NCBI RefSeq assembly: GCF_030997045.1
Contig: NZ_CP116899.1
Span: 1,860,001 to 1,924,000 of the forward strand
Direction: 5' to 3'
Source of the DNA: Microbulbifer sp. TB1203
Lineage (GTDB): Bacteria > Pseudomonadota > Gammaproteobacteria > Pseudomonadales > Cellvibrionaceae
DNA length: 64,000 nucleotides
The notes under the pieces are model-generated. The model was given only the letters and a program-made list of their open reading frames with translations. It did not search any database and was not told where the DNA came from. Numbering within the stretch: position 1 is the stretch's first letter; the number at the start of each line of letters is the position of its first letter. Of the stretch, positions 8,176-19,361 are shown piece by piece. The translations under genes and the position numbers were made by a program.

Positions 8176-9228
8176 TTAGCCGGCTTTGCGGCTGCGGTAC
8201 TCACCCGGGGTGACGCCGGTCCATTTCTTGAAGGCGCGGAAGAAGGCGCTGGACTCGTCGAAACCGAGCATTTCCGCGATCTGCGCATTGGACAGGTCCG
8301 GGCAGCTTAGGTAGTGAAACGCAGCCTCCATGCGGCACTCGTCCTTCAGCTTCTGATAGGAGGTGCCCTCCTGCTGCAGTCGCCGCCGCAGGGTGGTGAC
8401 CGACATATTCAGGCGCTCCGCCACCACTTCCGCCGCGGGCATGGATTCGCTCACATCGCGGTTCAGGATGGTCTTCACCTTGGTCTTGATGCTGTTGGCA
8501 CTGCCGTCGCTGATCACCAGGTGGTAGGGGGCGGTGCGGATAAAGTCCTCCACCGTCTGCGGATTCTGCACCACCGGGTAATCCAGATAGCGGCTGTCGT
8601 ACTCCAGGGCGTTGGCCTCCTGCTCGAACAGCAGCTCCCCCGCCTCGCTCTGGGCCAGAGTGCGGAACTCCTCCGGGCAGGGAAAGGAAAAGTGCAGCCG
8701 CGCCAGCGGGATCTCGCGCCCCACCAGCCAGCAGTAGAAGCGGTGCCATACCGCCAGGGTCGTGCGGACCACTCCCGGGTCCGTCTGCGCGATCAGTTTT
8801 TGAAACTCGCCTTCCGCCAGGGAACTGATTCCACGGATCACCACCCGCTCGCGACCGGTACCGGCGGGTTCCAGGACCGGCTTCACCTTGAAACCGCGGC
8901 AAATCTCCATGAACTCCGCACTCAGGGTGATGGCCTGGCGGACGGTTGCGCAGTTGACCACGGTGAGGCACAACAGGCGAAAGGAGCCGGAGCGCACCCG
9001 ACCGCCGCTGAGCATGCCGAACCACTCGTCCTGCACCTGCCACATCACCCGTTGGTAAAGGCGACCGTATTTCAGCGCGGAAAACGCCGCCCGCCCCTGC
9101 AACTCCGACTCCTCGATGCCGACCGAAGCCAGCAGCTCCGCGCGGTCGCAGCCATGCCGCGCCGCCTCCTCCAGCAGCCGCTCCAGGTAGGCGATGGGAA
9201 TACGGATGTCCTCTTCCGTCACGCTCAT
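8176..9228 (-). CDS. AraC-family transcriptional regulator (OruR-like)
   Basis: 350 residues. The N-terminal ~210 residues resemble the arabinose-binding-like domain of the OruR/ArgR-type subgroup (FSALKYGRLYQRVMWQVQDEWFG). The C-terminal AraC double HTH has MSVTTLRRRLQQEGTSYQKL and the second helix-turn-helix QIAEMLGFDESSAFFRAFKKW, ending WTGVTPGEYR, the hallmark of the family. Flanking genes are not obvious targets: a small membrane protein gene lies upstream and a repeat cluster downstream. In related proteins the effector is an amino acid or aromatic compound; none can be inferred here. Confidence 0.9.
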   Translation of the reverse strand: MSVTEEDIRIPIAYLERLLEEAARHGCDRAELLASVGIEESELQGRAAFSALKYGRLYQRVMWQVQDEWFGMLSGGRVRSGSFRLLCLTVVNCATVRQAITLSAEFMEICRGFKVKPVLEPAGTGRERVVIRGISSLAEGEFQKLIAQTDPGVVRTTLAVWHRFYCWLVGREIPLARLHFSFPCPEEFRTLAQSEAGELLFEQEANALEYDSRYLDYPVVQNPQTVEDFIRTAPYHLVISDGSANSIKTKVKTILNRDVSESMPAAEVVAERLNMSVTTLRRRLQQEGTSYQKLKDECRMEAAFHYLSCPDLSNAQIAEMLGFDESSAFFRAFKKWTGVTPGEYRSRKAG

Positions 9229-9297
9229 CCCGGCACCTCTAAAAACTGTAGCGAGCCGCCACCAGGCGCACCCGCAAGAGATTGTGGGAGGTGCCCA

Positions 9298-9501
9298 TTA
9301 TTTCCTGCGCCTGCGCAGCCAGCTCAGCAGAGCACCAAAACCCAGCGCAGCGACGATAATCACCAGCAGAAAAATCAGCAGCAGCACCAGGTAGGAAATC
9401 ACATCTTCCACCGGCAGGTCCCAGCTCCACACCGCCGCCACGACGAAGGCGACACAGGCGAGGACACTGGTAATGAAGGAGCGGCGGGATTTTCTAGCCA
9501 T
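9298..9501 (-). CDS. Small inner-membrane protein of unknown function
   Basis: 67 residues with two hydrophobic segments (about 10-26 and 36-58) and a positively charged tail LSWLRRRRK, suggesting a two-pass membrane protein. No clear ribosome binding site lies before the ATG at 9501, and no family is recognised. It sits alone between an AraC regulator and fumC. The composition is protein-like, but expression is uncertain. Confidence 0.5.
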   Translation of the reverse strand: MARKSRRSFITSVLACVAFVVAAVWSWDLPVEDVISYLVLLLIFLLVIIVAALGFGALLSWLRRRRK

Positions 9502-9651
9502 GGGAATCTACCGGCGATTGGGGTGAAAATGGACTCCCGGCCGGACTCGACGGTCGCCGGAGTCATTGCGGCGCAAAATCCTGAGCCATCCGCCGGCCGG
9601 TGTCAAATACCAATGATCAGTTACCGGTTACCAGATACCAATGGACTTTGA

Positions 9652-11028
<1,377 letters not shown>

Positions 11029-11067
11029 GGCTGGCTGTCCCTGCGCAGAGCGCGCCACTAGCGGTGT

Positions 11068-11511
11068 CTATTGAACCTCTAAGGTGATCTTCTTGGAAAC
11101 CACCGGCTTCTTGTGGGGAATGTGCAGGTAGTTGCCCAGAACAAGCTGCAGCGTGTGCACGCCCGGCGGCAGGGTAACCTGGGTTTCGGTCTGGCCGCCG
11201 CCGAAGTGGATCACCTTGTCCGAAGACGGCAGGGGTTTGCTCAGGTCCGGTATCTCCTCCAGGTCGATCAGCAGGTGATGGTGGCCGGTGTCCGCCTTGT
11301 TCACACCCGCCGGGGCAACACCCATACCGGAGAGGCCGAAGCGAACCGTGAAAGTTTCACCGACCTTTTCGCCGTCTTTCGGGGAAATAATATAGACCTC
11401 TGCGCCTTCCGGAGCCTCGGAGATCAGCTCCAGCGGCTTTTGTTCCTGTGCCTGCAACAGAGAGGAAAACAGCAAGGTGCCGGCCAGAACTATGGATTGA
11501 TAAGCTTTCAT
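11068..11511 (-). CDS. Exported DUF4399 protein
   Basis: 147 residues from the ATG at 11511 (AGGGAG 6 nt upstream). Signal peptide MKAYQSIVLAGTLLFSSLLQA, cleaved after LQA. The mature part has EVYIISPKDGEKVGETFTVRFGLSGMGVAPAG, DTGHHHLLID and PPGVHTLQLVLGN, the signature of DUF4399, a small periplasmic Ig-like fold with a His-rich loop. Role unknown; metal binding by the HHH is only a possibility. It lies just upstream of fumC on the same strand. Confidence 0.87.
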   Translation of the reverse strand: MKAYQSIVLAGTLLFSSLLQAQEQKPLELISEAPEGAEVYIISPKDGEKVGETFTVRFGLSGMGVAPAGVNKADTGHHHLLIDLEEIPDLSKPLPSSDKVIHFGGGQTETQVTLPPGVHTLQLVLGNYLHIPHKKPVVSKKITLEVQ

Positions 11512-11590
11512 AAAAACTCCCTTTGCTGATGCCAATTAAGTAGTAGAAAGAATAATCGCAGCACATCCACCCCGCGGATTCATATCGCGG

Positions 11591-12025
11591 TCACACGCTG
11601 ACCCTGCCCTCCTGGGTCCACTCGCAACGCACCTGCATTTCGCCGCTGCCGGGCTCGTGGTAGAGGCCCGCAGCCTCCCAGGTAAAGGAGTGGGTACCGG
11701 AGAGTTCGGTTTCCAGGTGCACCGTGGCGGACACCCAGTACATGCTCCGCAACAGTTCCTCGAACTTCTCGATCCAGTGGCTCCACTCGTACTCGACCGC
11801 GCGATAGGAAGCACCAAAATGGATCACATCGGTCTGGTACTGGGACTGCTTCACCTTGATCGTGGGAATGGAAAACATATCCCGGCACAAAAGGGATCGC
11901 TCATCGGCGCTTGGCAGGTTGAGCACAGCCTCCCGGTTGACCCGCCGGCGATCCGAACCTCCGGCGAGGCTGTTGCTGTCTTTGATACAGCCGTAGACAA
12001 TGGATTCCTGATCGCCCTGGACCAC
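11591..12025 (-). CDS. Conserved-looking protein of unknown function
   Basis: 144 residues from a GTG start preceded by TGAGGA. No signal peptide or membrane helix. The central part is rich in aromatic residues (YRAVEYEWSHWIEKFEELLRSMYW) and the C-terminal half is beta-like (SATVHLETELSGTHSFTW, CEWTQEGRVSV). I recognise no family. The gene stands alone, with repeats upstream. Confidence 0.6.
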   Translation of the reverse strand: MVQGDQESIVYGCIKDSNSLAGGSDRRRVNREAVLNLPSADERSLLCRDMFSIPTIKVKQSQYQTDVIHFGASYRAVEYEWSHWIEKFEELLRSMYWVSATVHLETELSGTHSFTWEAAGLYHEPGSGEMQVRCEWTQEGRVSV

Positions 12026-12348
12026 TATTCTTTTCCTCAGTGCGGCAGTGCTGGATAAAAATTATCCGGCGCAATCAACTCATAGCGTTCCACTTTAACG
12101 GCGAAGCCGGGAGAAAGCTATAACCGGGGTCGCAATTGAAAAAAACCCGATTATTTTTTTGATCAAAGTCTGATCGCAATACGGGCTGTGCCGGCAACTG
12201 GATACCGGCCTGCGCCGGTATGACGATGGCTGGCGTTCAAAAAATTGTAAGAGCCTGTTTAGAATCTCGCGAAGAACTCTCCCGCCCTCACACTGGACGT
12301 GCAGCACCATAGAACGTAAACAGGCTCTAACGACGGCGCGCGACGCGA
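12026..12348. repeat. Gene-free stretch with hairpins and a MITE-like inverted repeat
   Basis: No CDS in 323 bp. It contains the dyad ATACCGGCCTGCGCCGGTAT (about 12200-12219), an intergenic repeat type common in GC-rich proteobacteria, and a 79-bp segment (12250-12328) bounded by AGAGCCTGTTTA / TAAACAGGCTCT. Confidence 0.55.
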
Positions 12349-14397
12349 TCAGATTTCGATGCCGCGGTCGCGCAACATATCGAGAAACTCTTCCTCGTCC
12401 ATGGTGGGAATATCCAGCTCCCGCGCCTTGTTCAGTTTTGAACCGGCGCCGGGACCGGCAATCACACTGGCGGTGTTGGCGGACACACTGCCGGCCACCT
12501 TGGCACCGAGGCGCTGCAGATAATCCTTGGCCTCGCTGCGGGACAGGGTCTCCAGTTTGCCGGTGAGCACCCAGGTCTGGCCGGCAAGCGGCTGCTCTTC
12601 GCCATTCTGCTCTTCCGGTTCCCAGTGCACTCCGGCCTGGCGCAGCGCCTCTATCTCCTCCTGGGCGTGGGCCTGTTGGAAGAATTCCGCCACAAAGTGC
12701 GCCACTACCGGACCCACGTCCTCCACCTGCTGCAATTCCTCCTCGTCCGCCCGCGCCAAGGGTTCCAGGTCGCCGAAGTGTCGCGCCAGGTTGCGCGCGG
12801 TTGCCTCGCCCACTTCGCGAATGCCCAGGGCATAGAGGAATTTGGGTAGGGCGGTGGCTTTGCTGCGCTCCAGGGCGTCGAGCAGGTTCTGCGCGGACTT
12901 CTGCCCCATGCGCGGCAGCTCCGCCAGTTGCTCCAGCGACAGGTGGTAGAGGCCCGACACCGAGTGCAGCAGCCCCCCCTCCACCAACTGGTCCACCAGC
13001 TTGTCGCCGAGACCGTCGATATCCATGGCCTTACGCGAGGCGAAGTGCTTGATCGCCTGCTTGCGCTGGGCGCTGCAGATCAGGCCGCCGCTGCAGCGGG
13101 CCACCGCTTCGCCGGGAGTGGACTCCACCGGCGAATCGCACACCGGGCAGTGGGTGGGAAATTCGATCGCGCGGACATTTTCCGGGCGCCGGCTCTCCAC
13201 CACGGAAACCACCTGGGGAATCACATCGCCGGCGCGACGGATCACCACCGTGTCGCCGACCATCACGCCCAGGCGCTCTATCTCGTCGCGGTTGTGCAAG
13301 GTAGCGTTGGAGACGGTTACACCACCGACGAACACCGGCTGGAGGCGCGCCACCGGGGTTACCGCGCCGGTGCGCCCCACCTGGAATTCCACGTCCAGCA
13401 GTTCGGTCATTTCCTCCTGGGCGGGAAACTTGTAGGCCATGGCCCAGCGCGGCGCGCGGGCGACGAAGCCGAGCCGCCTTTGCAGGCCGATATCGTTGAC
13501 TTTGAAGACGATGCCGTCGATGTCGTAGGCCAGTTGCTCGCGTTTTTCGCCGAGCTTTTTGTAGTAGTCGATGCAGCCCTGGATATCCTTCGCCGCAGCC
13601 ATTTCACTGTTGATGCGGAAACCCCAGCGGTTGAGCTGCTGCAATATCTCCGTGTGCCGGCCCGGCAGCGCGGCGCCCTCCACCAGGCCCACCCCGTAGA
13701 CGCACAGCTCCAGCGGTCGCCTGGCGGTAATGCGTGAATCCAGCTGTCGCAGACTGCCGGCGGCGGCATTGCGCGGATTGACGAAAGTTTTCTCTCCGGC
13801 CTTCGCCGCCTCGTCGTTCAGTTTGGCGAAGCCGTCCCGGGGCATATAGATCTCGCCACGCACCTCGAGCAACTCTGGCACCTTGTGGGGCACACCATCT
13901 TCCATCAGCCGCAGGGGCACGGAGCCGATGGTGCGCACATTGCGGGTGATGTCCTCGCCGGTGGTGCCGTCGCCGCGGGTGGCCGCGCGCTCCAGCACGC
14001 CGTCGCGATACATCAGGCTGACGGCGATGCCGTCCAGCTTGGGCTCGCAGGCGTATTCCACCGGATTCCCGGTGTTCAGGCGATCGCGCACCCGGCGGTC
14101 GAATTCGAGCAGTTCCTCCTCGTTGAAGGCGTTGTCGAGTGAAAGCATCGGCACAGCGTGGCGCACCTCGGCGAAGGCGGTGAGCGGCTCACCCCCCACC
14201 CGCTGGGTGGGGGAATCGGCGGTGGCCAGTTGCGGGTATTCCCTCTCAAGTTCCTGCAGCTCGCGCAGGCGGCGGTCGTACTCCGCGTCCGGGAGTTCCG
14301 GATTGTCCAGTACATAGTAATGGTAATTGGCGCGCTGGAGGATTTCGCGGAGTTCCTGTGCGCGCTGGTGTTTTTCAGAAGGAATTTTTTTAATCAT
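12349..14397 (-). CDS. ligA: NAD-dependent DNA ligase
   Basis: 682 residues from the ATG at 14397; the longer in-frame start at 14493 would read through a REP palindrome and is rejected. LigA seals nicks in replication and repair using NAD+. Domains: Ia NMN-binding (HYYVLDNPELPDAEYDRR, ~residues 26-43), adenylation domain with nucleotidyl lysine K120 in EPKLDG, OB fold, Cys4 zinc finger (CPVCDSP ... CSGGLICSAQ), HhH repeats (~500-580) and C-terminal BRCT domain (PLAGQTWVLTGKLETLSRSE). Third gene of the conserved smc-zipA-ligA block; a REP element separates it from zipA. Confidence 0.97.
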   Translation of the reverse strand: MIKKIPSEKHQRAQELREILQRANYHYYVLDNPELPDAEYDRRLRELQELEREYPQLATADSPTQRVGGEPLTAFAEVRHAVPMLSLDNAFNEEELLEFDRRVRDRLNTGNPVEYACEPKLDGIAVSLMYRDGVLERAATRGDGTTGEDITRNVRTIGSVPLRLMEDGVPHKVPELLEVRGEIYMPRDGFAKLNDEAAKAGEKTFVNPRNAAAGSLRQLDSRITARRPLELCVYGVGLVEGAALPGRHTEILQQLNRWGFRINSEMAAAKDIQGCIDYYKKLGEKREQLAYDIDGIVFKVNDIGLQRRLGFVARAPRWAMAYKFPAQEEMTELLDVEFQVGRTGAVTPVARLQPVFVGGVTVSNATLHNRDEIERLGVMVGDTVVIRRAGDVIPQVVSVVESRRPENVRAIEFPTHCPVCDSPVESTPGEAVARCSGGLICSAQRKQAIKHFASRKAMDIDGLGDKLVDQLVEGGLLHSVSGLYHLSLEQLAELPRMGQKSAQNLLDALERSKATALPKFLYALGIREVGEATARNLARHFGDLEPLARADEEELQQVEDVGPVVAHFVAEFFQQAHAQEEIEALRQAGVHWEPEEQNGEEQPLAGQTWVLTGKLETLSRSEAKDYLQRLGAKVAGSVSANTASVIAGPGAGSKLNKARELDIPTMDEEEFLDMLRDRGIEI

Positions 14398-14448
14398 TGT
14401 GGTTTTGCACAAACAGGAAATTCTTGCCGAAGAATGGGATTTTACATT

Positions 14449-14535
14449 GTAGGAGCGGCGGGGCGGCCATCCGCCCATGGCCGCGATCGGCACAAGCTAC
14501 GAAGCAAATCCGATCGCGGCCATGGGCCGCTCCTA
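14449..14535. repeat. REP/BIME palindrome between zipA and ligA
   Basis: GTAGGAGCGGCGGGGCGGCC...GGCCGCGATCGG, followed by its inverted copy CCGATCGCGGCC...GGCCGCTCCTAC. Same family as 5694, 19337, 61787 and 63497. Confidence 0.85.
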
Positions 14536-14550
14536 CAGGGCGGGCCTGGG

Positions 14551-15636
14551 TTACGCCTGCGCTCTGGCCAGCGCCTTGCGGCGCTGGTATTCCATCACCC
14601 GCTGGCGGTAGTGTTCCGCGGTCTGGGCGGTGAACACGCTGCGGTTCTCGTCCTTGAGCTCGCCGCCCAGCTGCTCGGCAATCTGGCGCGAGGTGGAGAG
14701 CAGGATTTCGAACGCCTTGATCGCCTCGCCCCCGATGGGCAGGGCCAGGAACAGGCTGACCCCGGGGCTGGTAAATTCTTCCATCTGGGTGAGGTCAAAG
14801 GTGCCGGGCACCACCATATTGGCGAGGCTGAAAATCACCGGGCCGTCCGCCCCACCGCCGGCATGGTAGTGGAAAATATTCATATCGCCGAAGCGCATTC
14901 CCGCCGCCAGCAGCACCCGCAACAGGTCATTGCCCTCGAAGCGATCCCCTTCCTGCGCCATGATGTTGATAATCAGTACTTCTTCCACCGGGGATTTCTC
15001 CTGGTGTTTTTTCTTCGGCTTGCTCGCCGCTTTTTCTGCTCTGCGCGACCTTTCCGTGGGCAGCGGCGCCTCCGCGGGCGGCGGCGCCGTCTCTTCCGCC
15101 GCGGGCATGTCGTTCAGCGCTTCCAGGCTCGCGGATTCGTCCAGTGCCGGCTCGCGGCGCGCATCATCGCCCACCGACTCCATCAGTGTGGGCACCTGCT
15201 CTTCCAGGTTCAGGGATGTCTGTTCCGGCTCGTCCCTCCCGGGTTCTTCCCTGTGGGGACTACTGCCGGCCAGGGGTTTGCGCGAGGACTGGAAAGTCTC
15301 CTGCACCAGGCGGTTCACCTGCAGGGCCTCCTCCAGGGCGCGGCGCTGCACCACGCGCACCTGGCCCGGCAGCTCCGCGGCGATCTGCCGGCGCCTGGCC
15401 TCTTCCTCCGGATCCAGATATTCCTCTTCGCCCTCTACGGAAGTGTCTTTGCCCGCACTGCGCGGCGGCGGCAGCACTTCTTCATCACCGTCACCATAGG
15501 TGTCCCGCTGCATGGCCCGGGACAGGTTGCGGGAAACCTTCATCGCCGAGCGCTGCTTTTTGATCGCCCGCCGCACACCGTCCAGTATTGCGAGCAACAA
15601 CACCAGTGCGAGAATTGTAATCAGCCAGTTACCCAT
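14551..15636 (-). CDS. zipA: Cell division protein ZipA
   Basis: 361 residues. A single N-terminal transmembrane segment (LITILALVLLLAILDGV, ~4-20) is followed by a basic stretch and a long Glu/Pro-rich linker (to ~210), then the C-terminal FtsZ-binding domain (VLIINIMAQEGDRFEGNDLLRVLLAAG ... MEEFTSPGVSLFLALP). ZipA tethers FtsZ to the inner membrane at the septum and is typical of gammaproteobacteria. It lies between smc (24 nt upstream) and ligA, the usual order. Confidence 0.95.
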   Translation of the reverse strand: MGNWLITILALVLLLAILDGVRRAIKKQRSAMKVSRNLSRAMQRDTYGDGDEEVLPPPRSAGKDTSVEGEEEYLDPEEEARRRQIAAELPGQVRVVQRRALEEALQVNRLVQETFQSSRKPLAGSSPHREEPGRDEPEQTSLNLEEQVPTLMESVGDDARREPALDESASLEALNDMPAAEETAPPPAEAPLPTERSRRAEKAASKPKKKHQEKSPVEEVLIINIMAQEGDRFEGNDLLRVLLAAGMRFGDMNIFHYHAGGGADGPVIFSLANMVVPGTFDLTQMEEFTSPGVSLFLALPIGGEAIKAFEILLSTSRQIAEQLGGELKDENRSVFTAQTAEHYRQRVMEYQRRKALARAQA

Positions 15637-15660
15637 TGAGCGTCTCTCCTTTACGCCTCC

Positions 15661-18600
15661 CTACGCGGATGCCAGTTCGGCCGCCTCTTCCACATCCACG
15701 GATACCAGGCGGGATACGCCCGGTTCGTGCATGGTGACCCCCAGCAACTGGTGAGCCATCTCCATGGCGATTTTGTTGTGGGTAATATAGATAAATTGCA
15801 CATGCTCCGACATTTCCTGCACCATGCGCGCGTAGCGGCCCACGTTGGCGTCGTCCAGCGGCGCATCCACCTCGTCCAGCATACAGAAGGGCGCCGGGTT
15901 GAGGCGGAAGATGGAAAACACCAGCGCGATGGCGGTGAGCGCCTTTTCCCCACCTGAGAGCAGGTGAATGGTGCTGTTGCGCTTGCCCGGGGGGCGCGCC
16001 ATGATCGCAATGCCTGTATCCAGCAGGTCCTCGCCGGTCAACTCCAGGTAGGCATGGCCGCCGCCGAATACTTTCGGGAAGAGTTCCTGCAGGCCGCTGT
16101 TGACCTGGTCGAAGGTCTCCTTGAAGCGGGTGCGGGTCTCCCGGTCGATTTTCTTGATGGCGTTTTCCAGGGTTTCCAGCGCGTCGGTGAGGTCGCCGTA
16201 CTGGCGGTCCAGGTAGTTCTTGCGCTCGGATTCCTGTTTGTATTCGTCGATCGCCGCCAGGTTGATCGGCCCCAGGCGCGAGATGCGCGCGGCGACCAGT
16301 TCCAGGTCCTGTTGTACAGATTCGATGGTCAGGTCGTCCGCTAGTTCCTCCAGCAGTTGCTCCACCTCGAAATCGGTCTCACGCAACTGCTCCACGAGGC
16401 CGTTACGCTGTACCTCTAAAGTCTGCTCGGCCAGGCGCTCCTGCTCCAGCTGTGCGCGCACTCCTTGCAGGGCGGATTCCACCTTGTGGCGCTCCTGTTC
16501 CCGCTCGCGAAGGCCGCTCTCCACTTCTTCCAGTTTCTTGCGCGCCTCGCCCAGTTCAGCTTCCACTTCCAGACGCTCGGCCAGTTTTTCCTCCAGCTCG
16601 GCCCGAAAGTCCTGGGACGGGTCCTGGGTCTCGGCCATCTGTTCCTGCAATAGTTCGCGGCGGCTGCGCAGGCGCTCCAACTGCTCGCGCATCACCTGCA
16701 GGGTGCGCTCCAGGGATATCATCTGGGTGCGCACCGACTGCTCGCGCATGGCCAGTTCGTGGGCGCGGTCCTTGTCCTCGCGAGCGCGCTGGCGCGCCGC
16801 ATCCAGGGCCTCGCGCAGCTCATCGCGTCTCGCCAATAAAGTTTCGCGGCGGTCGGTGTCGTCGCTCATGGCCTCCACCGCCTCCTGCAACAGCAGCCGC
16901 GCTTCAGACAGGGATTCGCCCTCCAGTTCCAACTGCTCGCGCACTTCGGTAATTTCCTGCTCCACCCGGGTGCGGCGCTCGTCCATCTGCTCGGCGCGGG
17001 CGCGGCGGGCGGACAGCTGGCTGCGCAGTTCCGCCTCGCGGCGGCTGAACTGCTCCACCTCGTTGCGCGACTGCTCGATACCGCTCTCCAGCTCCACGGC
17101 CCGGCGGCGCAGCGCCTCGCGCTCTTCCGCCTGTTGCTCGATCTGCTCCTCGCAGGCAGCGATGGAAGCTTCCAGCTCCTCCAGTTCCTGCTTGCGCGCC
17201 AGCACGCCGGCCTCGGCGTCGGTGGCGCGGCTGACCCGCAGCCAGTTGGGGCCGAGCCAGAGGCCGTCTTTGGTGACTATGGATTCGTGAGCCTGCAATC
17301 GGGCCCGGCTGGAAAGCGCCGCGTTCAGGTCTTCCGCGGTGTAGATACCGGACAGGATACCGGCCAGGGACTGCGGGCCTTTTTCAACCTGCACCACATC
17401 CGCCAGCGCTGGCAGGCTGCCGCCGGTGGCGGGGCTGACACCGGCGCCGTCGATAAACACTGCCTGGCCGCTCTCCAGGGTGGAGAGGCCGTCACTGAGG
17501 CTCTCGAGCTGATCGACACAGACTGCCTGCAGTTGGGCGCCGAGCACCGTTTCCACGGCCTTTTCCCAGCCGGGGCTGGCGCTGATCTGGTCCGCCAGGC
17601 GCGGTTTGTCGGCGAGCGCCTGCTGCTGCAGCCAGTTCTCCACCGCTTTGCCCTGCCCCAGCGCCGCCTGTTGCAGCGCTTCCAGGGAGGCCTGGCGGCC
17701 GCGGCTGGTCTGCAGTTGCAGGCGCAACTGGTCCAGCCCGGAGGCGATATCGCTCTCGCGGCCGCGCAGTTCGACGAGGGATTCATTTTTCTCGGCGACC
17801 GCTTCGCGGCGCTCGCCCACTTGCAGTTCCAGTTCGGCGAGTTGTTCGTTCAGCTGCTCGAATTCGCCGTCATCGCCGCTGTCCCTGAGGCCCGCCTGCT
17901 CCGCCTGCAGCTTGTTGATGCGCTCCTGCAGGCGCTGGCGGGAGGTCTCCAGGTGCTGGATGCGGGACTGCTGCACTTCCGCCTTCTGGCGCGAGCCGGA
18001 GGCGCCCTGGTTGAACTGGTCCCACTCGTTCTGCCAGTCGCGCATGGCGTCTTCGGCGCTCAGCAGCGCCTGGGCGGAGTCCTCCTCGGCGGCCTGGACC
18101 ATCTCCAGGTCCGGCACGATCACTTCCAGTTCGGCCTCGAACTGGGCGGCCTTTTCCCGGTCCGCCTCCAGGCCGGTCTCCGCCTCGCGGTATTCCTGTT
18201 CGTTCTGCTGGATATCCGACTGCAGGCGGGTGTTGCGCTCGCGGGCGTGGGCGATGCTCTGCTCCAGGCGCGCGATATCCGCGCCCACGGCGTAGAAGCG
18301 GCCCTGCACCTCGTTGAAGCTGTCGGACAGCTCGTGATAACCCACGCGCTTCTGTTCGATATCGGTGTCGCAGCTGACCTGGCGGGTCACCAGCTCTTCC
18401 ACGGTGAGCTCCAGCTCGCCGATCTGTTGTTGCTTGGCCCTGGACTGGTCGTTCAGGTCGCGGTACTTCAGTGCCTGCAGGTGGGCCTTGTGGCTGCGCT
18501 CTTCCTCTTTGAAGCGACTGTATTTTTCCGCCGCTGCAGACTGGCGCTCCAGGCGGGACAACTGGCGGTCCAGTTCGTCGCGGATATCGGTCAGGCGCTC

Positions 18601-19173
18601 CAGGTTCTCCTTGGTGCGGCGCATGCGGTTTTCGGTGTCGCGGCGGCGCTCCTTGTACTTGGAGATACCGGCCGCCTCCTCGATGAATACGCGCAGCTCT
18701 TCCGGCTTGGCCTCGATCAGCTTGGAGATCATGCCCTGTTCGATAATCGCATAGCTGCGCGGGCCCAGGCCGGTGCCCAGGAACAGGTCGGTCACGTCGC
18801 GACGGCGGCATTTGTCGCCGTTGAGGTAATAGTTGTTCTGGCCGTCCCGCGTCACCTTGCGCTTGACCGAGATCTCGGCGAAGGCGGCGTAGGCGCCTTG
18901 CAGCTTGCCTTGTGAGTTGTCGAACACCAGTTCGATGGAGGCCTGGCCCACCGGCTTGCGGCCACTGGAGCCGTTGAAGATCACGTCGGTCATGGAGTCG
19001 CCGCGCAGGTTCTTCGCGGACGATTCGCCCATCACCCAGCGCACCGCATCGATGGTGTTGGACTTGCCACAGCCGTTGGGGCCGACCACGGCGCTCAGGT
19101 TGGACGGAAAATAGACAGTGGTCGGGTCAACAAAGGATTTGAAACCCGCAAGCTTGATGCACTTCAGACGCAT
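15661..19173 (-). CDS. smc: Chromosome segregation ATPase SMC
   Basis: 1170 residues, normal for bacterial SMC. N-terminal Walker A GPNGCGKSNTIDAVRWVMGE (residues ~32-51), two long coiled coils (~170-500 and ~670-1010), a hinge in the middle (~520-640), and the C-terminal ATPase lobe with signature LSGGEKALTAIAL and Walker B FCMLDEVDAPLDD. With ScpAB it condenses and separates sister chromosomes; a gammaproteobacterium with SMC rather than MukB fits a Pseudomonas/Cellvibrio-type lineage. First gene of smc-zipA-ligA, read leftward; zipA begins 24 nt after its stop. Confidence 0.97.
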   Translation of the reverse strand: MRLKCIKLAGFKSFVDPTTVYFPSNLSAVVGPNGCGKSNTIDAVRWVMGESSAKNLRGDSMTDVIFNGSSGRKPVGQASIELVFDNSQGKLQGAYAAFAEISVKRKVTRDGQNNYYLNGDKCRRRDVTDLFLGTGLGPRSYAIIEQGMISKLIEAKPEELRVFIEEAAGISKYKERRRDTENRMRRTKENLERLTDIRDELDRQLSRLERQSAAAEKYSRFKEEERSHKAHLQALKYRDLNDQSRAKQQQIGELELTVEELVTRQVSCDTDIEQKRVGYHELSDSFNEVQGRFYAVGADIARLEQSIAHARERNTRLQSDIQQNEQEYREAETGLEADREKAAQFEAELEVIVPDLEMVQAAEEDSAQALLSAEDAMRDWQNEWDQFNQGASGSRQKAEVQQSRIQHLETSRQRLQERINKLQAEQAGLRDSGDDGEFEQLNEQLAELELQVGERREAVAEKNESLVELRGRESDIASGLDQLRLQLQTSRGRQASLEALQQAALGQGKAVENWLQQQALADKPRLADQISASPGWEKAVETVLGAQLQAVCVDQLESLSDGLSTLESGQAVFIDGAGVSPATGGSLPALADVVQVEKGPQSLAGILSGIYTAEDLNAALSSRARLQAHESIVTKDGLWLGPNWLRVSRATDAEAGVLARKQELEELEASIAACEEQIEQQAEEREALRRRAVELESGIEQSRNEVEQFSRREAELRSQLSARRARAEQMDERRTRVEQEITEVREQLELEGESLSEARLLLQEAVEAMSDDTDRRETLLARRDELREALDAARQRAREDKDRAHELAMREQSVRTQMISLERTLQVMREQLERLRSRRELLQEQMAETQDPSQDFRAELEEKLAERLEVEAELGEARKKLEEVESGLREREQERHKVESALQGVRAQLEQERLAEQTLEVQRNGLVEQLRETDFEVEQLLEELADDLTIESVQQDLELVAARISRLGPINLAAIDEYKQESERKNYLDRQYGDLTDALETLENAIKKIDRETRTRFKETFDQVNSGLQELFPKVFGGGHAYLELTGEDLLDTGIAIMARPPGKRNSTIHLLSGGEKALTAIALVFSIFRLNPAPFCMLDEVDAPLDDANVGRYARMVQEMSEHVQFIYITHNKIAMEMAHQLLGVTMHEPGVSRLVSVDVEEAAELASA

Positions 19174-19336
19174 GTATTGTTAACTCGGTATTTGTTCTAT
19201 GCCGGCGAGCGGTGGCCGCACCAAATACGCGATTGTACATGGCGGCGGCAGTGGTTTCAGCGCATATTTCACAAGCTGGGAACGCGGAGCTCCAGCTCCG
19301 CAAGTGGGTCGCAGGCCCCGGGATTCGCAGGATTGT

Positions 19337-19361
19337 GTAGGAGCGGCCGGACCGCTCCTAC
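19337..19361. repeat. Single REP unit overlapping the ccmI stop codon
   Basis: GTAGGAGCGGCC-GGACCGCTCCTAC, an almost perfect dyad. Its right arm carries the ccmI stop codon (TAG, read on the minus strand at 19358-19360). Confidence 0.8.

Noticed and set aside
17134..18915. 593-codon plus-strand open frame inside smc
   Set aside because: Antisense shadow of the coiled-coil codons of smc.
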